From the NCBI RefSeq assembly GCF_017329565.1, contig NZ_JAFMTT010000010.1: a stretch of DNA of 64,000 nucleotides. One strand, 5' to 3'. Shown one piece after another: positions 8,921 through 16,828 of the stretch. Source of the stretch: Alicyclobacillus mali (lineage in GTDB: Bacteria > Bacillota > Bacilli > Alicyclobacillales > Alicyclobacillaceae). How positions within the stretch are numbered: position 1 is the first letter of the stretch; each line of letters begins with the position of its first letter. Below the pieces are notes generated by a model. The model had not been told where the DNA came from and made no database searches. It saw nothing but the letters and a program-made list of their open reading frames with translations. The translations under genes and the position numbers were made by a program.

Positions 8921-10359
8921 CCTACGTACGCCCTCCCATTCGTCCTTTACCCCCGCGGCCCTCTCGTTACGGTGTTGACCCGAAGTTCGTCACGAGAAGG
9001 ATGGCTGACCTCCCGAACATGACATCCGTCTTATTGGAGGATCTATTTCCAGATAGCCCAAAGGTGCTGTATCCGGGCGAAGAGGGCATTCAAGCCATCC
9101 GCCGGGCGACCGAGTCGGCGATGGAACACATGGACCTGTCGATGATCCAACCTGGTGACACCGTGAACGTGCTCGCGTCTCACCACGGATTCACATTGCT
9201 GGGTGGAGAGCCATACGCAGAAATGCTCCGTACGGTGTACGACGTTGTAAAATCGCGCACGGGAGCCAAGGAGGTTCGTTTGCGTGCGGGTGTAGGACTT
9301 CGATTCAGGGAGACGGAAGAGTACATTCAAAGATTTGAACTGAAGAAATACTTCGATCGAGCCCTAGGCATGGCTCCAATTGATGAGGGGATTGCTATAG
9401 AGACAGAGATTGGGACGTTATACGGATTGAAGCGCGCTTACGACGCTGACTGGATCATCCATGTCCACAACAGCGACGTGCGGGAAGTCCACTTTCACCG
9501 ACAGGTTGACCGCGCCGTGAAGCCGTTCGGAATGTCGTACGCGCGCATAGAAACCCGTTCCACCTATCATCAAAATCTTGGGCCTCGGGCTGCCAATTTT
9601 ACCGCGCGCGCCATCTTCGAATCTGAGTTTGTGCAGAGCAAGTTCGTTGGTGCAGTGTTTATGAACATGGCGCCAGGTGGTGTCGTGAGCATTGAAGCGG
9701 ACAACGATCTGTATCGGATCAACGACACAGTAATGTATGATGGTCTGCGATACTACGGAAAAGTATTCCATTTGCTCGGCATGATCGACGAATGTATCGT
9801 CGGCCTCGATTTTCCTTGCCCGGTTCCATATGTCTTCTCGGCAGGTGTAATCTATTGCAATTTCGTCGGGGCAAACGTAGATCTCTTTGATCTGAGTGTC
9901 AAGCTGCCCCCGTACACTTGGTACACCGAAGCGCTGTACGGAAAGGACGGCAGGCCGCTCGTGCCAGATGTGCCGCCAGTCAACCCTGCCATCAAAATGG
10001 TGGTGCACAACTACGCGTGGATCGGATATCCAAGCGCGTTTTTTGCAGAACATCTCCCCACCATCGTTGTGGGCACGAAACAGGCGGAGATTTTCGAGCA
10101 TGACCCGCAGAACTTGGAGTACATGAAGTACGCGCTCATCGCGTCCAATCTCGACGAGGCGATGGCGTTCGCGTACCGCACGACGGGAACCGATAAGGTG
10201 ATAGCCTTTGATGGAGCTGTGGGCGGCATCAATGTCAGCGTATCTCTGGCCGAGGACTTATGCCGATTGGCGCCGAAGGCGAGCCGCGAAGTCGATACCA
10301 TCCTGCTTCCGAAATGGCTCAAACAGCGCGGGTTGTCGGCGCTGGCTCAGGAGGCGTGA
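8917..10359 (+). CDS. Divergent LarA-like (lactate racemase superfamily) enzyme
   Basis: A 480-residue protein (LarA is about 425). Between residues 160 and 220 it carries His192, Lys202 and His218. The spacing H-x9-K-x15-H is exactly that of LarA His174, Lys184 (cofactor-linking lysine) and His200 (nickel ligand). The region before it (GVGLRFRETEEY) aligns with the LarA GTHRPMTEEE loop, but the position of catalytic His108 is Arg129/Phe130. The DxTRP element of racemases is replaced by ASHHGF (87-92). It is therefore probably an NPN-dependent enzyme with altered chemistry or substrate, not an ordinary lactate racemase. It sits among larE, larB and larC-type genes, which supports cofactor use. 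Assignment rests on motif spacing and context. Confidence 0.7.
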   Translation: MTYVRPPIRPLPPRPSRYGVDPKFVTRRMADLPNMTSVLLEDLFPDSPKVLYPGEEGIQAIRRATESAMEHMDLSMIQPGDTVNVLASHHGFTLLGGEPYAEMLRTVYDVVKSRTGAKEVRLRAGVGLRFRETEEYIQRFELKKYFDRALGMAPIDEGIAIETEIGTLYGLKRAYDADWIIHVHNSDVREVHFHRQVDRAVKPFGMSYARIETRSTYHQNLGPRAANFTARAIFESEFVQSKFVGAVFMNMAPGGVVSIEADNDLYRINDTVMYDGLRYYGKVFHLLGMIDECIVGLDFPCPVPYVFSAGVIYCNFVGANVDLFDLSVKLPPYTWYTEALYGKDGRPLVPDVPPVNPAIKMVVHNYAWIGYPSAFFAEHLPTIVVGTKQAEIFEHDPQNLEYMKYALIASNLDEAMAFAYRTTGTDKVIAFDGAVGGINVSVSLAEDLCRLAPKASREVDTILLPKWLKQRGLSALAQEA

Positions 10360-10362
10360 CGC

Positions 10363-11184
10363 GTGGCGGAAACGTTCGACATCCGCGATCCGCTCTTTCT
10401 TCCAATAAGCGATAGGGTTTTTGGCGCGAGGGTCACGGCCACGGGACCGGGGCTCGTGGCAGGCATCGGGGAAGCGCTCGCATCGGCCAACGCTATAGGG
10501 GTCGCAATATCAGCGGAAGTACAAGATGGGGACTGGGTCACTTCGGGAGATATCCTCCTGTCCCTTCAGGGTGGGGCAAAAGCGATAGCCCTGGCCGAGG
10601 ATCGTATCTTGGGGCCCATCATGATGGCGTCCGGTTGGGCGACGCGGGCTGCGGAACTCCGGCACTTAGCTCCGAACATGCGGCTTGTGTGCGGAGGTTG
10701 GAAGAAAGTCCCTAACGAGGTCAAACCGCTGCTTCACAAGGCGCTGGTGTCCGCGGGTGTCGCATTGCGGATGGTCGATGAGCCGTTTGTCTATCTTGAC
10801 AAAAACTATCTACGAATGTTTGGCGGGATTCGCGAGGCACTCACCGCTGCTTCGATTTTTCCTGATCGGGTGAAGGTCGTGCAGCTCCGGGGCGAATGGG
10901 GCGACATCGGTGCGGAGACGAAAGAAGCGCTGGAGCACGGCGCGGATATCCTCATGGTCGATACAGGGTCGCTTGCTCACCTCGACGTCGTCTGTCGAAT
11001 TGTTCGATCACGCCCAGAGGCGCGAGCGCGTGTCGCTTTTGCCGGGGGTGTGACGCCCGCAACCTTGATGGTTCTGGCGTCCAGATTTGAGGTGTATGCA
11101 GTGGACATTGGTGGCGCGATTTTGGATGCTCCGCTTCTCGATCTGCGCCTTGATGTGGAGAGACGACATCCAGCCGGGAGCTGA
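10363..11184 (+). CDS. Quinolinate phosphoribosyltransferase-like (NadC/ModD family) protein
   Basis: A 273-residue protein with the two-part QPRTase fold: an N-terminal sandwich ending in VQDGDWVTSGDILLSLQG (53-70) and a barrel beginning AEDRILGPIMMASGWAT (78-94), matching the NadC ER-ALN-SGIAT helix, and ending GGVTPATL. Key NadC positions differ: the quinolinate-binding TRK segment reads GWKKVP (112-117), the HR pair reads LR (135-136) and the KDNH segment reads DKNY (146-149). A normal NadC role is therefore doubtful. NaMN is upstream of the LarB substrate NaAD, so this protein may supply or modify a pyridine nucleotide for the cofactor. ModD-like proteins of unknown role are the nearest named alternative. 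Confidence 0.72.
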   Translation: MAETFDIRDPLFLPISDRVFGARVTATGPGLVAGIGEALASANAIGVAISAEVQDGDWVTSGDILLSLQGGAKAIALAEDRILGPIMMASGWATRAAELRHLAPNMRLVCGGWKKVPNEVKPLLHKALVSAGVALRMVDEPFVYLDKNYLRMFGGIREALTAASIFPDRVKVVQLRGEWGDIGAETKEALEHGADILMVDTGSLAHLDVVCRIVRSRPEARARVAFAGGVTPATLMVLASRFEVYAVDIGGAILDAPLLDLRLDVERRHPAGS

Positions 11185-11190
11185 TGCCAT

Positions 11191-12105
11191 ATGGAATATA
11201 ATTTGCTCCGCAAAACGGAAATCCGCGTACAAGGCATTCGCTTAATGGACTGTCATCTCGGAGATCTTGCCCGAACCGTGGCTTCGTGCCTGCAGTTGCC
11301 AGAGGAACGGGTAATCGTCATCGACGTGCGAGAAGATGAGGTGGCGCTTGATGTCCTGCTTCACGAGCTTCCTGCCGAAGCAGTGGTGGGCCGGGAATCG
11401 CAACTACTGTCCGCACTCGGAGCTGTGAAAGGCGTGACGCTGGCGCGGGATGCGCGGGTTAGCGCGGACGGTGTTCTGGGGCTCATCGCCCTTCCGCAAG
11501 AAATGAGAAGCGAGCTACTCGAGAAGTCGGGGCGAATGGGGCAAGACATCACACAGCGCGTGAGGCAGAGAGTCATCCTGTTCCCAACGGGGTCCGAAGT
11601 GATGAAGGGGATGATCGAAGACACCAACACACCCTATCTTGCCGACGAGCTCGAACGCATGGGGTATCGCGTAAAGCGGGGCCCCATTCTTCCTGACGAT
11701 GTCGACGCGGTCATTGGGGCGTTCAACCGTGCCATTGAGGAAGGGTATGGGCTTGTAATGACCACAGGGGGCGTCGGGGCTGAAGCCAAGGATGTGAATG
11801 TCGAGGCGATGGAGGCGGTCTGTGACCAAGTGGCTGCACCTTACGTTGTGCGCTTCGAACGGCCCAGTCATCGCCATCAGAAGCCTGGCATTCGCGTTGG
11901 CTGCGGCCGGATCGGGATCACCACGATTGTGAACCTTCCGGGTCCTCACGACGAAGTGGTGAGCTGTTTTGAGGCGATTCGCACACTGCTCGACGCATCT
12001 CCACCGATGATCGCTGCAGCGATGGCCCATACGCTGAGAGACAAGTGGGGGCACCCTGATGGACATCTGAAAGAGCACGGACATGACGCGGCGCCGAGCG
12101 GTTGA
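11191..12105 (+). CDS. MoCF (molybdopterin-binding) fold protein
   Basis: A 304-residue protein with an unassigned N-terminal domain (about 1-120) and a C-terminal MoCF_biosynth domain (about 125-285) like MoaB, Mog and CinA. The nucleotide/pterin loop appears as VMTTGGVGAEAKD (about 189-201), preceded by ILFPTGSEVMKG and ANTPYLAD-like elements. MoCF proteins such as Mog bind or adenylylate molybdopterin. Here it lies between the QPRTase-like gene and the second LarC, so it may handle a nucleotide intermediate of an NPN-type cofactor (inference). The C-terminus is histidine-rich. Six bases separate it from the gene before, and its stop overlaps the ribosome binding site of the next gene. Confidence 0.72.
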   Translation: MEYNLLRKTEIRVQGIRLMDCHLGDLARTVASCLQLPEERVIVIDVREDEVALDVLLHELPAEAVVGRESQLLSALGAVKGVTLARDARVSADGVLGLIALPQEMRSELLEKSGRMGQDITQRVRQRVILFPTGSEVMKGMIEDTNTPYLADELERMGYRVKRGPILPDDVDAVIGAFNRAIEEGYGLVMTTGGVGAEAKDVNVEAMEAVCDQVAAPYVVRFERPSHRHQKPGIRVGCGRIGITTIVNLPGPHDEVVSCFEAIRTLLDASPPMIAAAMAHTLRDKWGHPDGHLKEHGHDAAPSG

Positions 12106-12118
12106 GGAGGACGCGGGC

Positions 12119-13261
12119 GTGGATAAGCTTTCGTTAGTGGTGGACGGCTATCGAGGCGCAAGCTCAGCAGCGCTGTGCGCTTGTCTCTATGGCGAGCACG
12201 ATTCGTGGATTGCGAGTGACGCGGCGAGCACTGCATTGGGTGCGCGCGTAAGCCTGGGTATGCGTGGCGTGCCGAAGTCCGAGTCGATGCTGGCGCGGGG
12301 GTGGAGAGGCGAAATACCCGAGTGGGTTCGCGCCGGCGACATCGTAACCAGGCTTTCCGCGGCCGGCGATGAGATTCGCCAAGCGGCAGGCATTCTGTCA
12401 AAGACGTTTCAACATCTGGATATTTCAAGCGATGACCAGGTGCACGGTTGGAGCGCTGCTTGGCTCGTAGCTTGCGCTGCTTGGTTCGCCTTGCGCGCGG
12501 ACACCGCGGTGTACTGCGTACGCCTGGTTGGCTCCCCGGAGTGGAACCGATGGGTCGACAGCGAGGACGGACCCATGTTCAAGCCGGGAGGATTGTTCGC
12601 CGGTGTACCCATTGTGCTTCGCCCAAACGTGCCAGTCAAACGTGACCTTGTGGCCCTTTTGAAGTCCGTGGCATCGTTTGATCCGCCTGCCCTCACGTAT
12701 TCCGACATCAGACTCGGCGAGGATGCGTTGGGTCTCCAAATGGCGACGTACATCGGGACATCTGTGGGGGAGCTTTCACCCGACGCCTCGTGCCGCTTGA
12801 TGGCCGGGGGAATCAATCAACCTTCTCATTACGTGGTGCAGACCAACATCGACGACATGAACCCCGAATGGATGACGCACCTCATTCCTCGCCTACTGGA
12901 CGTGGGTGCCGATGATGCATATTTGACACCTGTGCACATGAAGAAGGGACGCGTCGGATTCTTGCTCACGGTGTTGTGCGCGAAGGAGCAATTGCCTGAG
13001 GTAGAGCGGGTGATCTTCCGTGAGACCACCTCGATTGGCCTTAGGTATCACGAGGTGCAGAAGCGTGCACTCACTCGTGAATTCGTCAATGTGAAGACTC
13101 CATACGGACTCGTTCGGGTCAAGGTGGCGTACGACAACGGCGTGATCGTCAACCGAGCACCGGAATATGAAGAGGCGCGCCGGGCGGCGGAGGAGAACGG
13201 GGTTTCGGTGAAAGAGGTTTACGAAGCGGTGTATCGGACGCTCGACGGATCGACGCCATAA
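12119..13261 (+). CDS. LarC-like protein with degenerate LarC1 half and intact LarC2 domain
   Basis: A 380-residue protein of normal full LarC length. The C-terminal part is a clear LarC2 domain: TNIDDMNPEW, DDAYLTPVHMKKGRVG, FRETTSIGLRYHEVQ, and RAPEYEEARRAAEENG, the region holding the CTP and metal site in the characterised protein. The N-terminal half keeps the LarC1 outline but not its residues: CFAGASGDM becomes GYRGASSAAL, the HRHLADV histidines are absent, and FHEVGAIDAIV becomes VHGWSAAWLVA. It therefore appears to pair with the LarC1-only protein at 7416-8273 to give one working cyclometallase. GTG 12119 is chosen because AGGAGG lies 8 bases upstream. Confidence 0.85.
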   Translation: MDKLSLVVDGYRGASSAALCACLYGEHDSWIASDAASTALGARVSLGMRGVPKSESMLARGWRGEIPEWVRAGDIVTRLSAAGDEIRQAAGILSKTFQHLDISSDDQVHGWSAAWLVACAAWFALRADTAVYCVRLVGSPEWNRWVDSEDGPMFKPGGLFAGVPIVLRPNVPVKRDLVALLKSVASFDPPALTYSDIRLGEDALGLQMATYIGTSVGELSPDASCRLMAGGINQPSHYVVQTNIDDMNPEWMTHLIPRLLDVGADDAYLTPVHMKKGRVGFLLTVLCAKEQLPEVERVIFRETTSIGLRYHEVQKRALTREFVNVKTPYGLVRVKVAYDNGVIVNRAPEYEEARRAAEENGVSVKEVYEAVYRTLDGSTP

Positions 13262-13277
13262 AGCTGGGGGCGTGGGT

Positions 13278-14783
13278 GTGGAAACGATGTCCACTGTCAT
13301 CTCACTGGTGCCTATCTTGACGAGCGTTCTTCTGCTCCTGGCATTGCGGATGCCAAGCCACATGGTTTCCGTCGCTGTTTGGGCTCTAGTCGGGGCACTG
13401 TGCATGTTGCCGACGCCGTTTCATATGGTCTGGAGCCAGTGTGCGGATGCCATGTCATATGCTTTCATATCCGCGCTGCCCATTGTGACCGTACTTGCGT
13501 TCGGAGCACTGCTTTATCAGGTGCTTTCCTGCACGGGCGCAATTGATGTTTTAGCGCGAAGAGTATCCTCATCGTTTACAGACAAGGTGTTGAGCGCTCT
13601 CTTCATCTCAGGAGCGCTTGGCACGGGGTTCGAATGGGCGAGCGGCTTTGGCTTAGGAATCGTGATGGTAGCTCCTCTTTATCGACGCCTTGGGTGGTCG
13701 TCTGCGCAAATCGTGCAGCTTTCTCTACTCACGCAATTTTGGATTCCGTGGGGCGCCTATGGGGCAAGCTCCATGGCCACGAGCGAGCTCACCGGCCTTC
13801 CTTTGGGCGTGCTCGCAAGCGATAGTGCGCTTGTGTCATGGCCACTTGCGTTCCTGTACTTGTGTCTCATCGCCGTGATCGCGAGTGGATGGAAGGGCAT
13901 TCGGGGGCGTAGGACGATTGTCTTGTTGAGTGCCGCGGTCATGGGAACCGTTACATGGGTGGTGAGTCGATGGATCGAGCCGTCCATTGCTGGCGGATGT
14001 GCAGCGGTTTGCCTGGGAGCGATGCTCTGGTGCTTTACGCGAGCGTATCCGTCGGATAAAAGGAACAAGGATGAGGCCTGTGAACCGGAATTGAGCATGT
14101 GGCGCGTCGTCTTGCCCTACGCGTTCGTGGTGTTTTATCTCGCTACCGTGGACGGCATTCCGGGCTTGCATCAGCGCTTGGCGAAGTGGATGACATGGTC
14201 CATGCGGAATCATGGCGTACACGTATCGTTTTTCCTGAACCCCGGACTTGCGTTGTTTCTGGCTTGCCTTTTGGCTGTTGCACTTCTGGGGCGTGGCGGT
14301 CATCGATGGAGTCTGTGCGTCCAGTCCGTGCGCAACACGTATCGTCAGATATGGAGACCCATTTTGGCCACCGTCGCATTCATGGCAACTTCATCCTGGA
14401 TGGCCGATAGCGGCATGTTCCACGTGCTCGGATCCGACCTTGCACGACTAGGCGCCGTCGCGGTGCTGTTGACATCTCCTCTTCTGGCTGCTCTTGGAGG
14501 ATTTATGGTTGGTACGAGCACCGCTTCGAACGCCATGTTGGCACCGCTCCAGGTTCAGATGGCACATGGGAGTCATCTACCAATCACGATGCTCGCCGTC
14601 GGGCAGAATGTAGCATCGGCTCAGACGGCATACATCGCCCCATCGCGCATTGCGTTTGCAACGAGTTTCGTGAACGAGCAGGGGAAAGAAGAGCAGTATT
14701 TGCGACGCCTCGTGCCTTGGAGCCTGTTGGCTGTTGGTTGGGTGGCCTTCGCTGAGTTCTTGGTCTGGGCGTCGCATGTGTGA
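13278..14783 (+). CDS. LctP-type (L-lactate/glycolate permease family) transporter
   Basis: About 501 residues with a dozen or more hydrophobic segments. FEWASGFGLG and the late TSTASNAMLAPLQ segment are hallmarks of the LctP family of 2-hydroxycarboxylate permeases, located in the cytoplasmic membrane. It is a little shorter than E. coli LctP. Start choice is uncertain: GTG 13272, GTG 13278 and ATG 13287 are in frame; 13278 has GGGGG 7 bases upstream. Placed directly behind the LarC-like gene, it suggests that the operon substrate or product is a small hydroxy acid, in line with the LarA-like enzyme. Confidence 0.82.
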   Translation: METMSTVISLVPILTSVLLLLALRMPSHMVSVAVWALVGALCMLPTPFHMVWSQCADAMSYAFISALPIVTVLAFGALLYQVLSCTGAIDVLARRVSSSFTDKVLSALFISGALGTGFEWASGFGLGIVMVAPLYRRLGWSSAQIVQLSLLTQFWIPWGAYGASSMATSELTGLPLGVLASDSALVSWPLAFLYLCLIAVIASGWKGIRGRRTIVLLSAAVMGTVTWVVSRWIEPSIAGGCAAVCLGAMLWCFTRAYPSDKRNKDEACEPELSMWRVVLPYAFVVFYLATVDGIPGLHQRLAKWMTWSMRNHGVHVSFFLNPGLALFLACLLAVALLGRGGHRWSLCVQSVRNTYRQIWRPILATVAFMATSSWMADSGMFHVLGSDLARLGAVAVLLTSPLLAALGGFMVGTSTASNAMLAPLQVQMAHGSHLPITMLAVGQNVASAQTAYIAPSRIAFATSFVNEQGKEEQYLRRLVPWSLLAVGWVAFAEFLVWASHV

Positions 14784-14894
14784 CTTGTGGCAAAAGGACG
14801 AAGATGTTGGCAGATGCGATGTGAAAATGCGACCAGCCTCGCGGAATTACAGTGGGGATAGCGGCAGGATACGACGAAAGGAAGGATGCGCAGG

Positions 14895-15794
14895 ATGAAA
14901 AAATTGGCGGCGGCCATTGTGGGGTCGGGCAACATCGGGACAGATCTCATGATCAAGCTCCTGCGAAGCCCTTGGCTTGAGGCTCGCTGGATGATTGGCA
15001 TCGATCCGGAGTCGGACGGGCTTCGTCGGGCTGCAAAGCTCGGCCTGGAGGCGTCCGCAGAAGGGCTCAAGGCTGTCCTGGATCGCGGTGCGAGGCCGGA
15101 CGTGGTGTTTGATGCCACCAGTGCGAAGGCCCATGTACGCCATGCGAGGTTGCTCCGTGAAGCGGGTATTCAAGCCATTGATCTGACACCAGCAGCACGA
15201 GGTCCGTATGTAATTGCAGCCGTCAATCTTAAGGAACACCTCAACTCGCCCAACGTGAACATGGTGACGTGTGGAGGCCAGGCCACAGTGCCTATGGTGT
15301 ACGCGGTCAGTAGGGTTGTACCAGTTCGATATGCGGAGATTGTCGCGACCATTGCGAGTAAAAGTGCAGGCCCGGGGACTAGACAGAACATCGACGAGTT
15401 CACGCAAACTACTGCGCGAGCGCTGGAAAGCATCGCAGGGGCGAAGCGCGGCAAGGCTATCATTATTCTGAATCCAGCAGATCCTCCCATTCTCATGCGA
15501 GATACGGTGTATTGCATGATCGAGGAAGCGTCTAAGTCTGTAGTGGATCGCGTGCTGGAGTCCATTCATGAGATGGTTCGCCAAGTGCAAACTTATGTAC
15601 CCGGTTACCGGTTGAACCGCGATCCTATCGTGATGGGAAACGTGGTGAGCATTTCACTCGAGGTAGAGGGACTTGGAGATTATCTGCCTGTTTATGCTGG
15701 AAACCTCGACATCATGACTGCGGCAGCGGTCAAGTTTGGGGAAGAGTATGCGAAATACAAATTGGCGGCGGAAGGAGTGGAAATCCCACGATGA
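14895..15794 (+). CDS. Acetaldehyde dehydrogenase (acetylating)
   Basis: A 299-residue DmpF/MhpF-type CoA-acylating aldehyde dehydrogenase that turns acetaldehyde (or propanal) into acyl-CoA with NAD. The dinucleotide motif VGSGNIGTD is near the N-terminus and the catalytic Cys is in NMVTCGGQATVP (about residue 128). ATG 14895 is preferred to 14886, since GGAAGG lies 9 bases upstream and the family begins at this point. The stop overlaps the aldolase start (ATGA), as is usual for the channelling DmpFG pair. A 102-base gap before it is the second largest in the operon. Confidence 0.93.
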   Translation: MKKLAAAIVGSGNIGTDLMIKLLRSPWLEARWMIGIDPESDGLRRAAKLGLEASAEGLKAVLDRGARPDVVFDATSAKAHVRHARLLREAGIQAIDLTPAARGPYVIAAVNLKEHLNSPNVNMVTCGGQATVPMVYAVSRVVPVRYAEIVATIASKSAGPGTRQNIDEFTQTTARALESIAGAKRGKAIIILNPADPPILMRDTVYCMIEEASKSVVDRVLESIHEMVRQVQTYVPGYRLNRDPIVMGNVVSISLEVEGLGDYLPVYAGNLDIMTAAAVKFGEEYAKYKLAAEGVEIPR

Positions 15795-16828
15795 CGGCGA
15801 TTCGAATCACGGATGTCACGTTGAGAGACGGAATGCACGCAGTTCGGCACCAGTTCAGCTTGGAGGACGCTCGAGCCATCGCCAATGCGTTGGACGCAAC
15901 GGGTGTCGAGATTATCGAGGCTTCCCACGGCGACGGCCTCGGGGGGAGTTCGATTCAATACGGATTTGCGAAGGAGGACGAAGAAGCGTATCTCCGCACT
16001 GTCTGTGAATCGGCGCCGAATACCAAGGTTGCAGCGCTCCTCTTGCCCGGCATCGGAACGGTAGACGACATGAAACGCGCGGTTGATTGCGGGATTCGAG
16101 TTATCCGTGTCGCAACGCACTCCACGGAGGCGGATATTTCAGAGGAGCACATGCAGGAGGCGCGTAAACTGGGCCTCGAAGTCGTCGGATTTCTGATGCT
16201 TTCTCATATGACGCCTGCAAGCGTACTTGCGGAAGAAGCCAAGAAGATGGCCTCCTATGGCGCACATTGCGTGTACATCGTAGATTCCGCAGGGGCAATG
16301 CTGATGGATGAAGTAGCAGAGAAGGTCTCTTCATTGCGTGCGGCGTTGCCACCTGAAGTGGAAGTTGGTTTTCACGCTCACAATAACCTCGGAGTGTCCG
16401 TCGCCAATTCTATTGAAGCGGTGCGTGCAGGCGCAGTGAGGATCGACGCCAGTCTCGCTGGATTAGGGGCTGGAGCTGGCAATACCCCCCTGGAGGTATT
16501 GGTCGCCGCTTGTGAAAAGCTCGGTATCGACACAGGTGTCGATCTGTACCGGGCGATGGATGCGTCGGAGGACGTTGTCAGACCCAGAATGCCTCGACCT
16601 GTGATACCCGACCGAGACAGTTTGACTCTGGGATATGCTGGCGTTTATTCGAGTTTCCTGTTGCACGCGGACCACGCGGCGAAGAGGTTCGGCGTGGATG
16701 CCAGAGATATTCTCCTTGAGCTCGGCAAGCGGAAAGTCGTCGGCGGGCAGGAAGATATGATTGTCGATGTGGCAGTTCGATTAGCACAAATGCATGCTCG
16801 TCAAACAGGGGGAGCGATATCGACGTGA
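15791..16828 (+). CDS. 4-hydroxy-2-oxovalerate aldolase
   Basis: A 345-residue DmpG/MhpE-type aldolase cleaving 4-hydroxy-2-oxoacids into pyruvate and an aldehyde, which is passed to the acylating dehydrogenase encoded just upstream. The N-terminal TDVTLRDGMHA holds the conserved RD pair and metal Asp of the HMGL-like barrel; the metal-binding His pair is in GFHAHNNLG (about 197-205). Length is normal. In known meta-cleavage pathways a hydratase (MhpD) precedes it; none is seen here. Its presence beside LarA-like and CoA-ligase genes points to a C5-C6 hydroxy-oxo-acid intermediate. Confidence 0.93.
   Translation: MTAIRITDVTLRDGMHAVRHQFSLEDARAIANALDATGVEIIEASHGDGLGGSSIQYGFAKEDEEAYLRTVCESAPNTKVAALLLPGIGTVDDMKRAVDCGIRVIRVATHSTEADISEEHMQEARKLGLEVVGFLMLSHMTPASVLAEEAKKMASYGAHCVYIVDSAGAMLMDEVAEKVSSLRAALPPEVEVGFHAHNNLGVSVANSIEAVRAGAVRIDASLAGLGAGAGNTPLEVLVAACEKLGIDTGVDLYRAMDASEDVVRPRMPRPVIPDRDSLTLGYAGVYSSFLLHADHAAKRFGVDARDILLELGKRKVVGGQEDMIVDVAVRLAQMHARQTGGAIST

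Noticed and set aside
8917..10359. Simple annotation as lactate racemase LarA
   Set aside because: The cofactor-site spacing matches, but the His108 position and the DxTRP element do not, and the operon is catabolic with DmpFG; calling it lactate racemase would over-claim.
10363..11184. Ordinary NadC
   Set aside because: Fold fits, but the TRK, HR and KDNH active-site segments are changed and no nadA/nadB genes are nearby.
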